Shown here in pieces: positions 1 through 8,073 of a DNA stretch of 64,000 bases. A model generated the notes under the pieces. It saw only the letters and a program-made list of their open reading frames with translations, made no database searches and was not told the DNA's origin. Location: positions 1 through 64,000 of the forward strand of contig JAPPJZ010000074.1 of assembly GCA_028874365.1 (NCBI GenBank), given 5' to 3'. Positions within the stretch are counted from its first letter, which is position 1; each line of letters begins with the position of its first letter. A program made the translations under genes and the position numbers. This stretch comes from Chloroflexota bacterium. GTDB taxonomy: Bacteria; Chloroflexota; Dehalococcoidia; Bin125.

Positions 1-36
1 TGCTGGTTTTTCGGCCTCTGGCACGTGCTCAGCTGA
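1..36 (+). CDS. C-terminal end of an unidentified CDS (partial)
   Basis: The first frame reads 11 residues (CWFFGLWHVLS) and then a TGA, with no start inside the window. The aromatic, hydrophobic run looks like the tail of a membrane protein that begins to the left of the window. It lies only 9 bases before the next small ORF in the same frame. Too short to identify. Confidence 0.25.
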   Translation, partial: CWFFGLWHVLS

Positions 37-45
37 TTGGCTCGC

Positions 46-204
46 ATGTCTCGCCTGCCCCGCTCACGCTGCCTGATGGGTCTGGGCATCGCGCTCGTGG
101 TCACTGGCGTCGTGTTGATCCACAGCATCGGACCGTTGCTGATCCTCGCCGGCCTCGGCGCACTGGCGGGCGGCGTCGGCCTGGCCAGGCGAGGCGGTCG
201 GTGA
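46..204 (+). CDS. Small hydrophobic membrane protein, 52 aa
   Basis: This ORF is below the length cut of the supplied track. It starts at ATG 46 with a basic N-terminus (MSRLPRSR), continues with a long hydrophobic stretch of about 38 residues rich in G, A, L, V and I that could form a helical hairpin, and ends in a basic tail (RRGGR). This inside-positive pattern is typical of small inner-membrane proteins. It lies 9 bases after the end of the partial upstream gene, so the two may be co-transcribed. No family is recognised and function is unknown. A chance ORF in GC-rich DNA cannot be excluded. Confidence 0.45.
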   Translation: MSRLPRSRCLMGLGIALVVTGVVLIHSIGPLLILAGLGALAGGVGLARRGGR

Positions 205-388
205 AACCGAGACCCTCGGGATCCGACCTCGCCCGACGCGCCGGCACCTGGCGCGCCATCAAGTCGGCTGCGGCGCTCGATGCAACACGTGAGTGCGCTC
301 CTATGCTGAAACAGCCCTGCCGCCGACCGCGGGCTCAGCGCTCGACAGCCATGGAGCAACCGATGTCGTCGCTGAAAGGATCAACCCC

Positions 389-961
389 ATGGCCGACTCG
401 TTCGCCGATCAACTGCGCGCCCAGCTCGATGGCATCCAGGCGGAGCTTGAGCGGCTCGACGCGAAGCGCCGGCTGATCGAGCAGCTGCTGAGCCTGGAGT
501 CCGGGTCCGCCGCAGCGACCGCATCGTCCGCCGACAGTCCGCCGGCGCGGCACCGGTCCCGGCGATCGGCGCCCTCGGTCAAGCGTCCGCGGCTGCCGCG
601 CGGACTGATCACGGGCAAGATCCGTGAGTTCCTCGGAGCGCAGCGCGAACCGGTGCACGCGACCGCGATCCTGGCCTACCTGGAGCAGCACGAGGCCGCG
701 CCGCGCTCGGTCAAGCCGATGGCGTCGCTGCAGAACACGCTGCAGCGGCTCAAGGAACAGGGCGAGATCGAGAACGCCGGCCGCAACCACTGGCGGCTGC
801 GCCCAGCAGAGACTGCACAGCCATCTGCAGCGAATCCGCCCCCAGCATCCACGCCATCCGAGGCCGGAACGCCCGCCCCGGCTGCTCCGCATCCCATCTC
901 CGGACCGCCAGTGGTCACTTCGACCACGACGTTCGGCACGCGCACAGGCTCAAGTGAGTGA
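389..961 (+). CDS. Coiled-coil plus winged-helix (HARE-HTH-like) protein
   Basis: The ORF track starts at 293, but ATG 389 (MADSFADQL) is preceded by GAAAGGA at a suitable distance, giving 190 aa. Residues about 5-35 are heptad-like and charged (coiled coil). A basic Ser/Pro/Arg-rich linker follows. Residues about 70-140 form a compact helical domain with the pattern LITGKIREFL...AILAYLEQH...LQNTLQRLKEQGEIEN..GRNHWRL, which resembles HARE-HTH/winged-helix domains that bind DNA. The C-terminus is a Pro/Ala/Ser-rich disordered tail. The likely role is DNA binding or regulation; no target is evident. Confidence is high that it is coding and moderate on the wHTH call. Confidence 0.65.
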   Translation: MADSFADQLRAQLDGIQAELERLDAKRRLIEQLLSLESGSAAATASSADSPPARHRSRRSAPSVKRPRLPRGLITGKIREFLGAQREPVHATAILAYLEQHEAAPRSVKPMASLQNTLQRLKEQGEIENAGRNHWRLRPAETAQPSAANPPPASTPSEAGTPAPAAPHPISGPPVVTSTTTFGTRTGSSE

Positions 962-1522
962 TAGCGGAGACGGCAAGCGAGGCATCGATCGGCGCGATGC
1001 CGCGTCGCCAGCGCGTGTCCGGCTCGGCCCGCCGGGCAGCAACGGCTCGCGCCGCTTGCACCGCCGGCAAGCAGGGAATGCGCCGATCTCGGTAACGAGT
1101 GCGACCTGTCCCGCTGCGCGAATCGGCTTCCGCGCCGACCGGCGGCCAGGGCGTTTCTGCCTATCGGACTCCCGGTTCGTCCAACACCAGCGGTTGCGAG
1201 ACATGGCAGCCCTCGCACCAGCACCAGTCGCGCAGGGCACCTGAGCCGGTTAGCGGTCAACGCGCTTCAGCGTCAGCTCGTGCCGCTCGTGCCCCCAGCG
1301 AGCGAGCTGGCGCCGCGCCTCGCGGTCCAACTCCTGCAGCCCGCGCTCGTTGCCGGCAAGCTTGGGCCGGACCCGCTCAAGCGCGCCTGCCAACGGCGCC
1401 GTCATACTCACCCGCGCCCGCCACTCCTCCGCCGATGTATGGTTAACAGACCCTGGCTATCGACACCCGGATATCGACAGAGCCCCTTAGGTTGTCAACA
1501 GCAAGCGCCCGGTGCAGCGAAG
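962..1522. other. Intergenic stretch with no confident gene
   Basis: About 560 bases between the winged-helix gene and the lipoprotein gene. Several overlapping ORFs on both strands have GC-driven, arginine-rich composition and look spurious. The only coherent reading is the short minus-strand ORF listed separately (1250-1405). No RNA gene, terminator hairpin with T-tract or mobile element was recognised. Confidence 0.4.
1250..1405 (-). CDS. Possible small charged helical protein, 51 aa
   Basis: Minus-strand ATG at 1405, TAA at 1250. The peptide (MTAPLAGALERVRPKL...ARWGHERHELTLKRVDR) has an amphipathic, helix-forming composition unlike the Arg/Ser/Pro noise in the other frames here. The same frame stays open upstream (EEWRARVS), so it may be the tail of a longer decayed gene rather than a complete one. 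No clear Shine-Dalgarno and no family recognised. Low confidence. Confidence 0.3.
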   Translation of the reverse strand: MTAPLAGALERVRPKLAGNERGLQELDREARRQLARWGHERHELTLKRVDR

Positions 1523-2197
1523 ATGCGGAACAGAATCCGTCCGGCGACCGTGATTGCGACCGATAGACGACACGCACGGGCATCTGCGTTTTCGGTGCTC
1601 TTGGTGGTGTTGACGGTTGCAGCTTGCCGCGAGCCCAGCACCAGCACCGGCTCGGCCACACAACAGGCTGCCCAACGACAGCAGCAACAGGAAGCGCCCG
1701 ACGCGCCTCAGTTTCCCGCACTCAACGCGCCGCCGGCGGATGTGGACGGGCTTCAGACTTACGAGATCGTGGCGATGCTGATGCGTCTCCCTTCCGGTGA
1801 GTCGGCGTGCGACGATTCGCGGCCCGTGGTGGTGGAACACATGGAGGCGGACGCCCCTGGGGAGTACGTCAGGATCCCGGCGGACTTGAGCCTGGACGAG
1901 ACGGTCCCGGTGGCGCTGCTGACAGCGCTTGAAGCGCACGGCCTGCCGTTCACGGCCTACAAGTTCCGTTGGATCGAGGAATGGCGGATTGTGATGTTCG
2001 CGCCGCCCCGTGGCGCCTGGGACGGAACTGCAGAGAGTCCATTAGTGATCGAACTCGGCCTCAGCCGGGTCAGCGAGCGAGAGCTGACGGGGGATGAGAC
2101 CGGCGCTCGAGAGACGCAAGAGTTTCTGTGGTCCGTGAACAGCGCGGCATCCATGATTGGCTGCGTACCCGCGCCGCGAAGCGTCACCTTCGAGTAG
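1523..2197 (+). CDS. Putative lipoprotein of unknown function
   Basis: Starting at ATG 1523 gives 224 aa. The N-terminus has basic residues, a hydrophobic core (FSVLLVVLTV) and a lipobox ending AAC, so the mature protein would begin at a lipidated Cys near residue 36. A Q/S/T-rich linker (QQAAQRQQQQEA) follows, then a globular domain of about 150 residues with acidic loops, Trp-rich strands (KFRWIEEWRIVMFAP) and conserved-looking Cys residues (ESACDDS, IGCVP). No domain is recognised. The upstream part of the 1280-2197 ORF is Arg/Pro noise and is not included. A membrane-anchored hypothetical gene follows it, about 105 bases downstream on the same strand. Confidence 0.65.
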   Translation: MRNRIRPATVIATDRRHARASAFSVLLVVLTVAACREPSTSTGSATQQAAQRQQQQEAPDAPQFPALNAPPADVDGLQTYEIVAMLMRLPSGESACDDSRPVVVEHMEADAPGEYVRIPADLSLDETVPVALLTALEAHGLPFTAYKFRWIEEWRIVMFAPPRGAWDGTAESPLVIELGLSRVSERELTGDETGARETQEFLWSVNSAASMIGCVPAPRSVTFE

Positions 2198-2301
2198 GCA
2201 TAGGTGACACTGCTGACCGCTCGCCGATCGCGGATTCCGAGATACTGGACCTGGGCCGCGAAAGTAGAACCTCACCGGCCATGAGTGAGCGGGCTTGAAT
2301 C

Positions 2302-2871
2302 GTGCGCAACGGCAGGCTCTGGTTGGTTGGGGTGATCGCGCTCTTCGTCGGCTTCTGGTTGCTTCGAGGCGTGCTCAGCAGTCCGGACGGTTCGCCGAGC
2401 GAGTCGGGCGAGCCGGCGAGACGATCCGTGTTGGCTGCGGAGGAAGTCGAGGCGCAGGAGCTGGTCGTCGAGTTGGTCGAGCCTCCGTCCTCGGCGGGAA
2501 CGATCTCGCCAACTGGGCTCCTGCGGCGCATGTACTCCTCGCTCTGGATGGCCAATGGGTTCTGCTGGGAAGAGGCTGAGGCGGCATACGACGCCGCATC
2601 GCCGAAGGTCGATACCGGACTCGACCCCGGTGGTGATCCGCCGGCCGATCTGCTGGAGTTCTTCGAGGGCCGGGGCGAGAGCTACGACGACTACGCCTAC
2701 CACTGGTTCAACCGCAATCAGCTGCTGTTCATGCACCAGGAGATGGTCGTCACTGAAGGAGGACGAAGCGGACCCAGCGCAGGCGTCTTGAGAATCGTGC
2801 GCCGCGAAGGCCCCGACAGTCAGCAGTTTTGGGAGACGTACGATGCTGCGGCGGTGTACCCGTGCGACTAG
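2302..2871 (+). CDS. Single-pass membrane-anchored hypothetical protein
   Basis: GTG start at 2302, 189 aa. Residues about 5-25 (LWLVGVIALFVGFWLL) form one transmembrane or uncleaved signal segment; the rest would lie outside the membrane. After an acidic Glu/Ser linker there is a globular domain rich in Trp, Tyr and Asp (MANGFCWEEAEAAYD, YDDYAYHWFNRN). Its C-terminus ends in a Cys (YPCD), and a second Cys in the domain might form a disulfide. No family is recognised. It is the second of three consecutive cell-envelope-type hypotheticals, which may form a loose operon. Confidence 0.6.
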   Translation: MRNGRLWLVGVIALFVGFWLLRGVLSSPDGSPSESGEPARRSVLAAEEVEAQELVVELVEPPSSAGTISPTGLLRRMYSSLWMANGFCWEEAEAAYDAASPKVDTGLDPGGDPPADLLEFFEGRGESYDDYAYHWFNRNQLLFMHQEMVVTEGGRSGPSAGVLRIVRREGPDSQQFWETYDAAAVYPCD

Positions 2872-3264
2872 TGGCGGGCCGATGGCAGCCGGTTCGAGCG
2901 GCTCGCCCGGTCGATCGAGCCGTTGTCGGCGCCAAGCAGCGCGGATCTTGCCCGGGGTGGGGACTGGGAACCACGTTCAAGCAAGGCAGCGACCACCACC
3001 AAGTGGTCTGGGCGTGGACCGATCTACGGGCCGAGATCACGAGCGATCGAAACAGGCACAGCGACCAGGCGTGTTGACGCGGGCGATTCGTCCGCTGCCC
3101 GGCACCTCGCGCGCCAACGCGAGCAACCACGTCCATGCCAACGGCGTACCTGGGCTGCGGACCAGTGCAGCTGGGTCCTACCGGACAGGAACGACCCTGA
3201 CGGAATCGCTGCTCGGTTGGACTGGGCAAAACTGCTGCTCCTTGCCAATCAGTACAGTGAGCCG
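2872..3264. other. Intergenic stretch, nothing recognised
   Basis: About 390 bases. The ORFs that cross it in the track (2829-3077, 2843-3337, and the first 114 codons of 2923-3738) have low-complexity Arg/Ser/Thr composition with no family resemblance and look non-coding. No promoter, hairpin terminator or repeat stands out. Confidence 0.4.
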
Positions 3265-3738
3265 ATGGACCTTCCAGCGATCGTCCGTCAGTTCCTTGGC
3301 CGGGTCGTCCGCCTTCGTCTTCGTACTGTGCTCTTGATCGCAGTGGCGCCGATCGCCGTGCTGTTTGTCTACGCCTTCGGACGCTCGTTGGACGAGTCTC
3401 TGGGTTACGACCTCACCGGTTCAGGTGCGGTTGTGCTGGACACGGTCATCGTCTGCTTGCCTGAGCACCGCCTCTTGATTCTGGCCGGCGCCCTGTTCGC
3501 CTACAGTTTCATTGGTGCGGCATTCTGGTTGGCCGCGCTGACTACATACGCCGCGGTCTCATCACTGCTCACCCTCCGGCGCCGACCGACCGGCGCCACG
3601 TCGAAACGCCCACGCAGCCTCGGGTTGCTGGTGATCATCGTCGGCATCGTCGTCGGTGCGCTCTGTGCCTGGCAGTTGGCGGAGTTGACTGTGTGGGGCG
3701 GCGGTGAGCCGTCTGCATTCCCTCCGCCCGGTGGATAG
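3265..3738 (+). CDS. Multi-pass membrane protein of unknown function
   Basis: The track ORF begins at 2923, but the protein-like part starts at ATG 3265 (MDLPAIVRQFLGR), giving 157 aa. Three hydrophobic segments are visible: TVLLIAVAPIAVLFVYAF, LLILAGALFAYSFIGAAFWLAAL and LGLLVIIVGIVVGALCAW, with a basic loop (RRRPTGATSKRPR) between the last two. This fits a small inner-membrane protein with a cytoplasmic basic loop. The tail is Gly/Pro-rich. No family recognised and no clear partner. Confidence 0.6.
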   Translation: MDLPAIVRQFLGRVVRLRLRTVLLIAVAPIAVLFVYAFGRSLDESLGYDLTGSGAVVLDTVIVCLPEHRLLILAGALFAYSFIGAAFWLAALTTYAAVSSLLTLRRRPTGATSKRPRSLGLLVIIVGIVVGALCAWQLAELTVWGGGEPSAFPPPGG

Positions 3739-4454
3739 CATCGGTTGCCTGCGGAACCTCACACAGGCTGCGGCTGGTAACTCGCCAAGACCTATGGGCC
3801 ACCAAAACGCAAGATCGCCAAGGTCTTTAGGCCACTTCGCCAGGCATCGAGCCATCTTGGTCTCCGGGATGGCGATCATCGCTGCCCCCTCTCGGATGCA
3901 GCGCTCATCGTCCTACCGTTAGCTGACCTGGACACACGTCTGACGATCTGGTCATGACCCTGGAGAACTGGGAACGAACCTGGCGATCCGGTCACGGACT
4001 TGGCGAGACGTGCTCCGTTCACAGAGGGCGCCACAAGGTGGTACGCGAGATACCGTACTTGGCCGTCCTCTGCTGGTACCCATGCGGCTACGCGCGGCCC
4101 CACAAGCAGTCTCGGACGGCTTCGCGCAACGCCGTCCTCTGCGGCCATAGCGAGATCCGCACTTCGCTCGCCCCTCTTGGTCAGTACAACTGCGTCTATC
4201 GCTACGCCGTACCGCCGTCGCCTGCCGCGTTCCATAGCGCAGTGCGCGCTCGCGCAGGTGGCGCCGGACCGCATCGTCCGACTCTGAGGTCTCCTGCCGC
4301 TCTTGCACGGAACTTCGATCCCTTTCTCCTATTGAACATCAGTTCGCGTGCGCCAGCCATCGGGCGACTCGAACATGGCGCGGCCGGCATGTTGGGTGGC
4401 CTCTGGAGCGATATCCTGTTGTTGACGACACACCGCAGCGGCGAGGACGCGACC
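3739..4454. other. Long intergenic stretch, no gene supported
   Basis: About 715 bases. Open frames exist on both strands (for example 3876-4274 minus and the first part of 3954-4733 plus), but neither shows a family, a plausible start or a ribosome-binding site. The region could be a decayed mobile element. It contains short repeated wording (cttggcgag / ctggcgatcc / ctggagaactgg) but no clean inverted repeats. Confidence 0.35.
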
Positions 4455-4733
4455 ATGACCCATACAAGGAGCGCCGACGAGATCGCCCGCCTCGGCGACG
4501 AAATCTATGAGCGCGACATCCGCCCACAGGTCGAGGCCGAGCACCACGGCGAGTACGTGGCCATCGACGTGGAGAGTGGCTGCTGGGGACTCTCCGATGA
4601 TCTGCGGGGAGCTCGTGAACAGCTGCGCGCAACTCAGCCGGACGCAGCCGACGTGTGGCTGCTACGCGTGGGGCATCGAACGTTGCACCACATCGGCGGA
4701 CGCCCGCTACGGCCGGCAGAGCGGTTGCAGTGA
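4455..4733 (+). CDS. Small hypothetical protein paired with a retropepsin-like protease
   Basis: The real start is ATG 4455 (MTHTRSADEIARLGDEIY), giving 92 aa; the upstream part of the track ORF is noise. The pattern EIYERDIRPQVEA..HGEYVAIDVESG..G.SDDL..A..QL....P.A.VWLLRVG matches a family of small proteins found as the upstream partner of clan-AA aspartyl proteases in cyanobacteria and Chloroflexota. Its stop overlaps the start of the next gene (GTGA), so translation is coupled. Some authors view such pairs as toxin-antitoxin-like, but that is not proven. Function unknown. Confidence 0.65.
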   Translation: MTHTRSADEIARLGDEIYERDIRPQVEAEHHGEYVAIDVESGCWGLSDDLRGAREQLRATQPDAADVWLLRVGHRTLHHIGGRPLRPAERLQ

Positions 4734-5101
4734 TCAGCGGCGTTGTCACCGACAGTCTCGACGCGGTGATGCCCATCACTGTCCAGGGACCATCCGGGAG
4801 GGTGCGGACAATCGACGCGGTGCTTGATACCGGGTTTGGGGGATTTCTCACCCTGCCCCCATTGTTGATTGCCGACCTGGATCTGCCATTCGTCGGCCTG
4901 GGAAATGCCACCTTGGGCGACGGCAGTGAGGTCTCGTTTCCGTTCCATGATGTCGCTGTACTTTGGGACGGGGAGCAACGTTTCGGCTTCGCTGACGCTG
5001 CCGACACGACCCCGCTGGTCGGGATGCGTCTGCTGGAAGGCCATGACTTGCACATCGAAGTCGTCGACGGCGGCCGGGCGACCATTGAGCGGCGCGGCTG
5101 A
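4730..5101 (+). CDS. Retroviral-type (clan AA) aspartyl protease-like protein
   Basis: GTG start at 4730 overlaps the TGA of the preceding gene; 123 aa. The hallmark is VLDTGFGGFLTLP near residue 30: hydrophobic-D-T-G followed by small residues, the catalytic loop of retropepsin-like proteases. A second strand pattern (GMRLLEGHDLHIEVVDGG) matches the C-terminal part of the fold. Members of this size act as homodimers, each monomer giving one DTG. The likely role is a cytoplasmic protease, possibly acting on or controlled by its upstream partner. Substrate unknown. Confidence 0.7.
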   Translation: MISGVVTDSLDAVMPITVQGPSGRVRTIDAVLDTGFGGFLTLPPLLIADLDLPFVGLGNATLGDGSEVSFPFHDVAVLWDGEQRFGFADAADTTPLVGMRLLEGHDLHIEVVDGGRATIERRG

Positions 5102-5151
5102 GCCACGCATCACTACTTCTTGACAATCGGACGCCGACATAGACTGCGCCC

Positions 5152-8073
5152 ATGCCGTCAACGCTCTCCGCCGCCGAGTTCGCCGCGAAATGGCGCGGCA
5201 ACGCCCGCCGCGAGAGCGCCTCCTCCCAGGAACACTTCATCGACCTCTGCCGACTGCTCGGCGTTCCGACCCCCGCTGAAGCCGATCCCTCGGGCGAGTC
5301 CTACACCTTCGAGGCCGGTGCCGAGCGGCTGAGCACCGGCGGTCAGGGCTGGGCCGACGTGTGGAAGCTCGGACACTTCGGCTGGGAGTACAAGGGCGAC
5401 CGTGCCGATCTCGCGGTCGCCTACCGACAGTTGCTCGACTACCGCGAGGACTTGGAAAACCCGCCCGCGCTGGTGGTCAGCGACATGGACCGCATCCAGG
5501 TCCACACCAACTTCACCAACACCCGACCACGCGTCCACGAGATCACGCTCGAAGACCTCGCCGAGGGCGGCGACCGGACCGCTGAGGCGCTGCGCGTCCT
5601 GCGGGCCGTCATGGTCCAACCGGAAGACTTACGCCCGCGCCAGACGCCGGACGAAGTCACCCAGGCCGCCGCCTCGCGCTTCGCCGACCTGGCGCGTTCG
5701 ATGCAGGATCGCGGAAACGAGCCCGAACAGGTCGCCCATTTCCTCAATCGCGTGCTCTTCTGCCTGTTCGCCGAGGATGTCGGCCTGCTGCCGCGACGCC
5801 TGATGACCGACCTGGTCGAGTCATGCAGGGACGACCCCGCCGAGTTCACCAGTGGACTCGCCAATCTGTTTCGGCTGATGTCAGACCGCGAAGCCGGCCG
5901 ACTCTTCGGTACCCAGCGCGTTGAGTGGTTCAACGGCGGACTGTTCGACGACGACTCCGTGCTGCCCTTCACCCGCGAGGAGCTGCGCACCGTCGCCGCC
6001 GCCTCCAGTCTCGACTGGTCGCAGGTCGAACCCGCCATCCTCGGCACCCTCTTCGAGCGCGGACTCGACCCGGCCAAGCGCGGACAGCTCGGCGCTCACT
6101 ACACCGACCGCGAGAAGACCCTGATGGTCGTCGAGCCCGTCGTCATGACGCCGCTGCGCCGCGAGTTCACCGCAATGCAGGAGCGCGTTTCAGAGCTGAT
6201 GAAGGATCGCCAGCCCAGCCCGCTCACCCGCGATGGCAAGCGACGGGCCAACCTGCCCAAATGGGAGCGGGACGCCGAGGCCGAGTGGCGCGCCTACCTC
6301 CAGCGCCTGCGCGACGTGCGCGTGCTCGACCCGGCCTGCGGCTCCGGCAACTTCCTCTACGTCACCCTGCGCCTGCTCAAGGACCTCGAACAGGAGGCCA
6401 TCCGCTGGGGCGCCGAGCGACTGCGCATCACCGGCGAGTTCCCCCGCGTCGACCCGCACAACGTGCTCGGCATCGAGATCAACCCCTACGCCAAGGAACT
6501 CGCCGGCGTCGCCATCTGGATCGGCCACATCCAATGGATGCTCGACCACGGCTATGGCTTCCCCCGGGACCCAGTTCTCCAACCGCTCGACAACATCGAA
6601 CTCCGGGACGCCATCCTCGCCTACGACGAAGACGGCAATCCTGTGCCGGCGATCTGGCCGGAGGCGGAGTTCATCGTCGGCAATCCGCCGTTCTTGGGCA
6701 AGGCGAAGCTCCGCGAGTCTCTGGGGGACGAGTATGTGGAAGCTCTCTTTAGGGCTTGGGGTTCGCAAGTTCCCAACAGCGCGGATCTGGTCTGTTACTG
6801 GCACGAACTCGCCCGGCAAGTCATTGCCGTTGGTTCGTCAAGACGCGCTGGGCTGCTGGCGACAAACAGTATCCGAGGCGGCGCGAATCGTGTGGTTCTC
6901 GAAGCGATCAAGGGCAGTGGTGAGTTGTTTCTGGCATGGTCGGACGAACCGTGGATTGTTGAAGGAGCGGCAGTTCGTGTCTCGATCGTCGCGCAAGACT
7001 CCGGAACGGAGACTGACCGAAGTCTCGATGGTAAGGCAGTGCCATTCATCAACTCTGATCTCACGACCGGAGCCGACCTAAGCACTGCACGGTCTCTCGA
7101 TGAGGGTGCCAAGCTGTGTTTCGAGGGAGTCAAGAAGGCCGGATCTTTCGACATCGCCGGTGAGGCGGCAAGGGCGATGTTGATGCAGCCCTCGAATGTC
7201 AAGGGACGGCTGAACGCGGACGTCGTCGTTCCTTCCATCAATGGCTGGGATGTCACTCGGCGCCCTCGTGATGTGTTCATCATCGACTTTAGGGACATGC
7301 CTCACTCTGATGCGGCTGGCTACGAGACGCCGTTCTCACATGTCGAAGAGCATGTCTTGCCGTTTCGCGCAAAGAACCGCGAGAAGCGAAGCCGCGAACT
7401 CTGGTGGCAACATCAGCGTCCTAGACCACTGATGCGTACGGCACTGGAACCCTTCAGCAGATTCATTGTGACCCCGGCAGTCGCCAAGCACCGCGTCTTC
7501 GTCTGGCTCTCAAGGCCGCAACTGCCTGATCACCAGCTGTACGTGTTTGCCCGCGACGACGACTATGCCTTTGGCGTTCTCCACTCCCGAGCGCACGAGC
7601 TCTGGTCGCTGCGCATGGGCACCTGGCTCGGCGTCGGCAACGATCCGCGCTACACGCCAACCACGACCTTCGAGACCTTCCCCTTCCCCTGGCCGCTCAA
7701 CACCCCCGACGACGCGCTGACCCCGCAGCAGCGCGAGCACCGCGACGCCATCGGCGCGGCGGCCAAGGAGCTGGACGACAAGCGCCGACTCTGGCTCAAC
7801 CCGCCCGAGTGGGTCCGCGAGGTCCCCGACGTCATCCCATCCCTCCCCAACCGCCTCCTTCCCGTCGACGATGAAACCGCCGAGCAGCTCAAGAAACGCA
7901 CTCTAACCAACCTCTACAACCAGCGCCCCACCTGGCTCGACAACCTCCACCGAACCCTCGACGGCGCCGTCTTCGCCGCCTACGGCTGGCCCGCCGAGAT
8001 CGAGGACGAACGAATCCTTGAACACCTCCTTACCCTCAATCTGGAGCGGGCTGTCGCTCACGAGGTGAAGTAG
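5152..8073 (+). CDS. MmeI-like type IIL restriction-modification enzyme
   Basis: 973 aa, a single polypeptide combining endonuclease, N6-adenine methyltransferase and target recognition. The N-terminal nuclease shows D69-x9-E79-x-K81 (in ADVWKLGHFGWEYKGD), the exact D-x9-ExK spacing described for MmeI. The methyltransferase follows, with motif I VLDPACGSGNFLY near residue 390 and motif IV VGNPPF near residue 510. The C-terminal third (residues about 610-930) would hold the target recognition domain, including the segments FIVTPAVAKHRVF and TFETFPFPWP typical of the family. Length matches the family (about 900-1000 aa). It needs no separate R, M or S subunit. It ends 16 bases inside the convergent ApeA-like gene. 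ATG 5152 has no strong Shine-Dalgarno. Recognition sequence cannot be read from the protein. Confidence 0.93.
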   Translation: MPSTLSAAEFAAKWRGNARRESASSQEHFIDLCRLLGVPTPAEADPSGESYTFEAGAERLSTGGQGWADVWKLGHFGWEYKGDRADLAVAYRQLLDYREDLENPPALVVSDMDRIQVHTNFTNTRPRVHEITLEDLAEGGDRTAEALRVLRAVMVQPEDLRPRQTPDEVTQAAASRFADLARSMQDRGNEPEQVAHFLNRVLFCLFAEDVGLLPRRLMTDLVESCRDDPAEFTSGLANLFRLMSDREAGRLFGTQRVEWFNGGLFDDDSVLPFTREELRTVAAASSLDWSQVEPAILGTLFERGLDPAKRGQLGAHYTDREKTLMVVEPVVMTPLRREFTAMQERVSELMKDRQPSPLTRDGKRRANLPKWERDAEAEWRAYLQRLRDVRVLDPACGSGNFLYVTLRLLKDLEQEAIRWGAERLRITGEFPRVDPHNVLGIEINPYAKELAGVAIWIGHIQWMLDHGYGFPRDPVLQPLDNIELRDAILAYDEDGNPVPAIWPEAEFIVGNPPFLGKAKLRESLGDEYVEALFRAWGSQVPNSADLVCYWHELARQVIAVGSSRRAGLLATNSIRGGANRVVLEAIKGSGELFLAWSDEPWIVEGAAVRVSIVAQDSGTETDRSLDGKAVPFINSDLTTGADLSTARSLDEGAKLCFEGVKKAGSFDIAGEAARAMLMQPSNVKGRLNADVVVPSINGWDVTRRPRDVFIIDFRDMPHSDAAGYETPFSHVEEHVLPFRAKNREKRSRELWWQHQRPRPLMRTALEPFSRFIVTPAVAKHRVFVWLSRPQLPDHQLYVFARDDDYAFGVLHSRAHELWSLRMGTWLGVGNDPRYTPTTTFETFPFPWPLNTPDDALTPQQREHRDAIGAAAKELDDKRRLWLNPPEWVREVPDVIPSLPNRLLPVDDETAEQLKKRTLTNLYNQRPTWLDNLHRTLDGAVFAAYGWPAEIEDERILEHLLTLNLERAVAHEVK

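Noticed and set aside
676-1260. Minus-strand 194-codon ORF near the left end
   Set aside because: It overlaps the better supported winged-helix gene and has no family or start signal.
3876-4274. Minus-strand 132-codon ORF in the 3.7-4.4 kb gap
   Set aside because: It is fairly protein-like in composition but has no recognisable family, weak start context, and overlapping open frames on both strands; left as unassigned.
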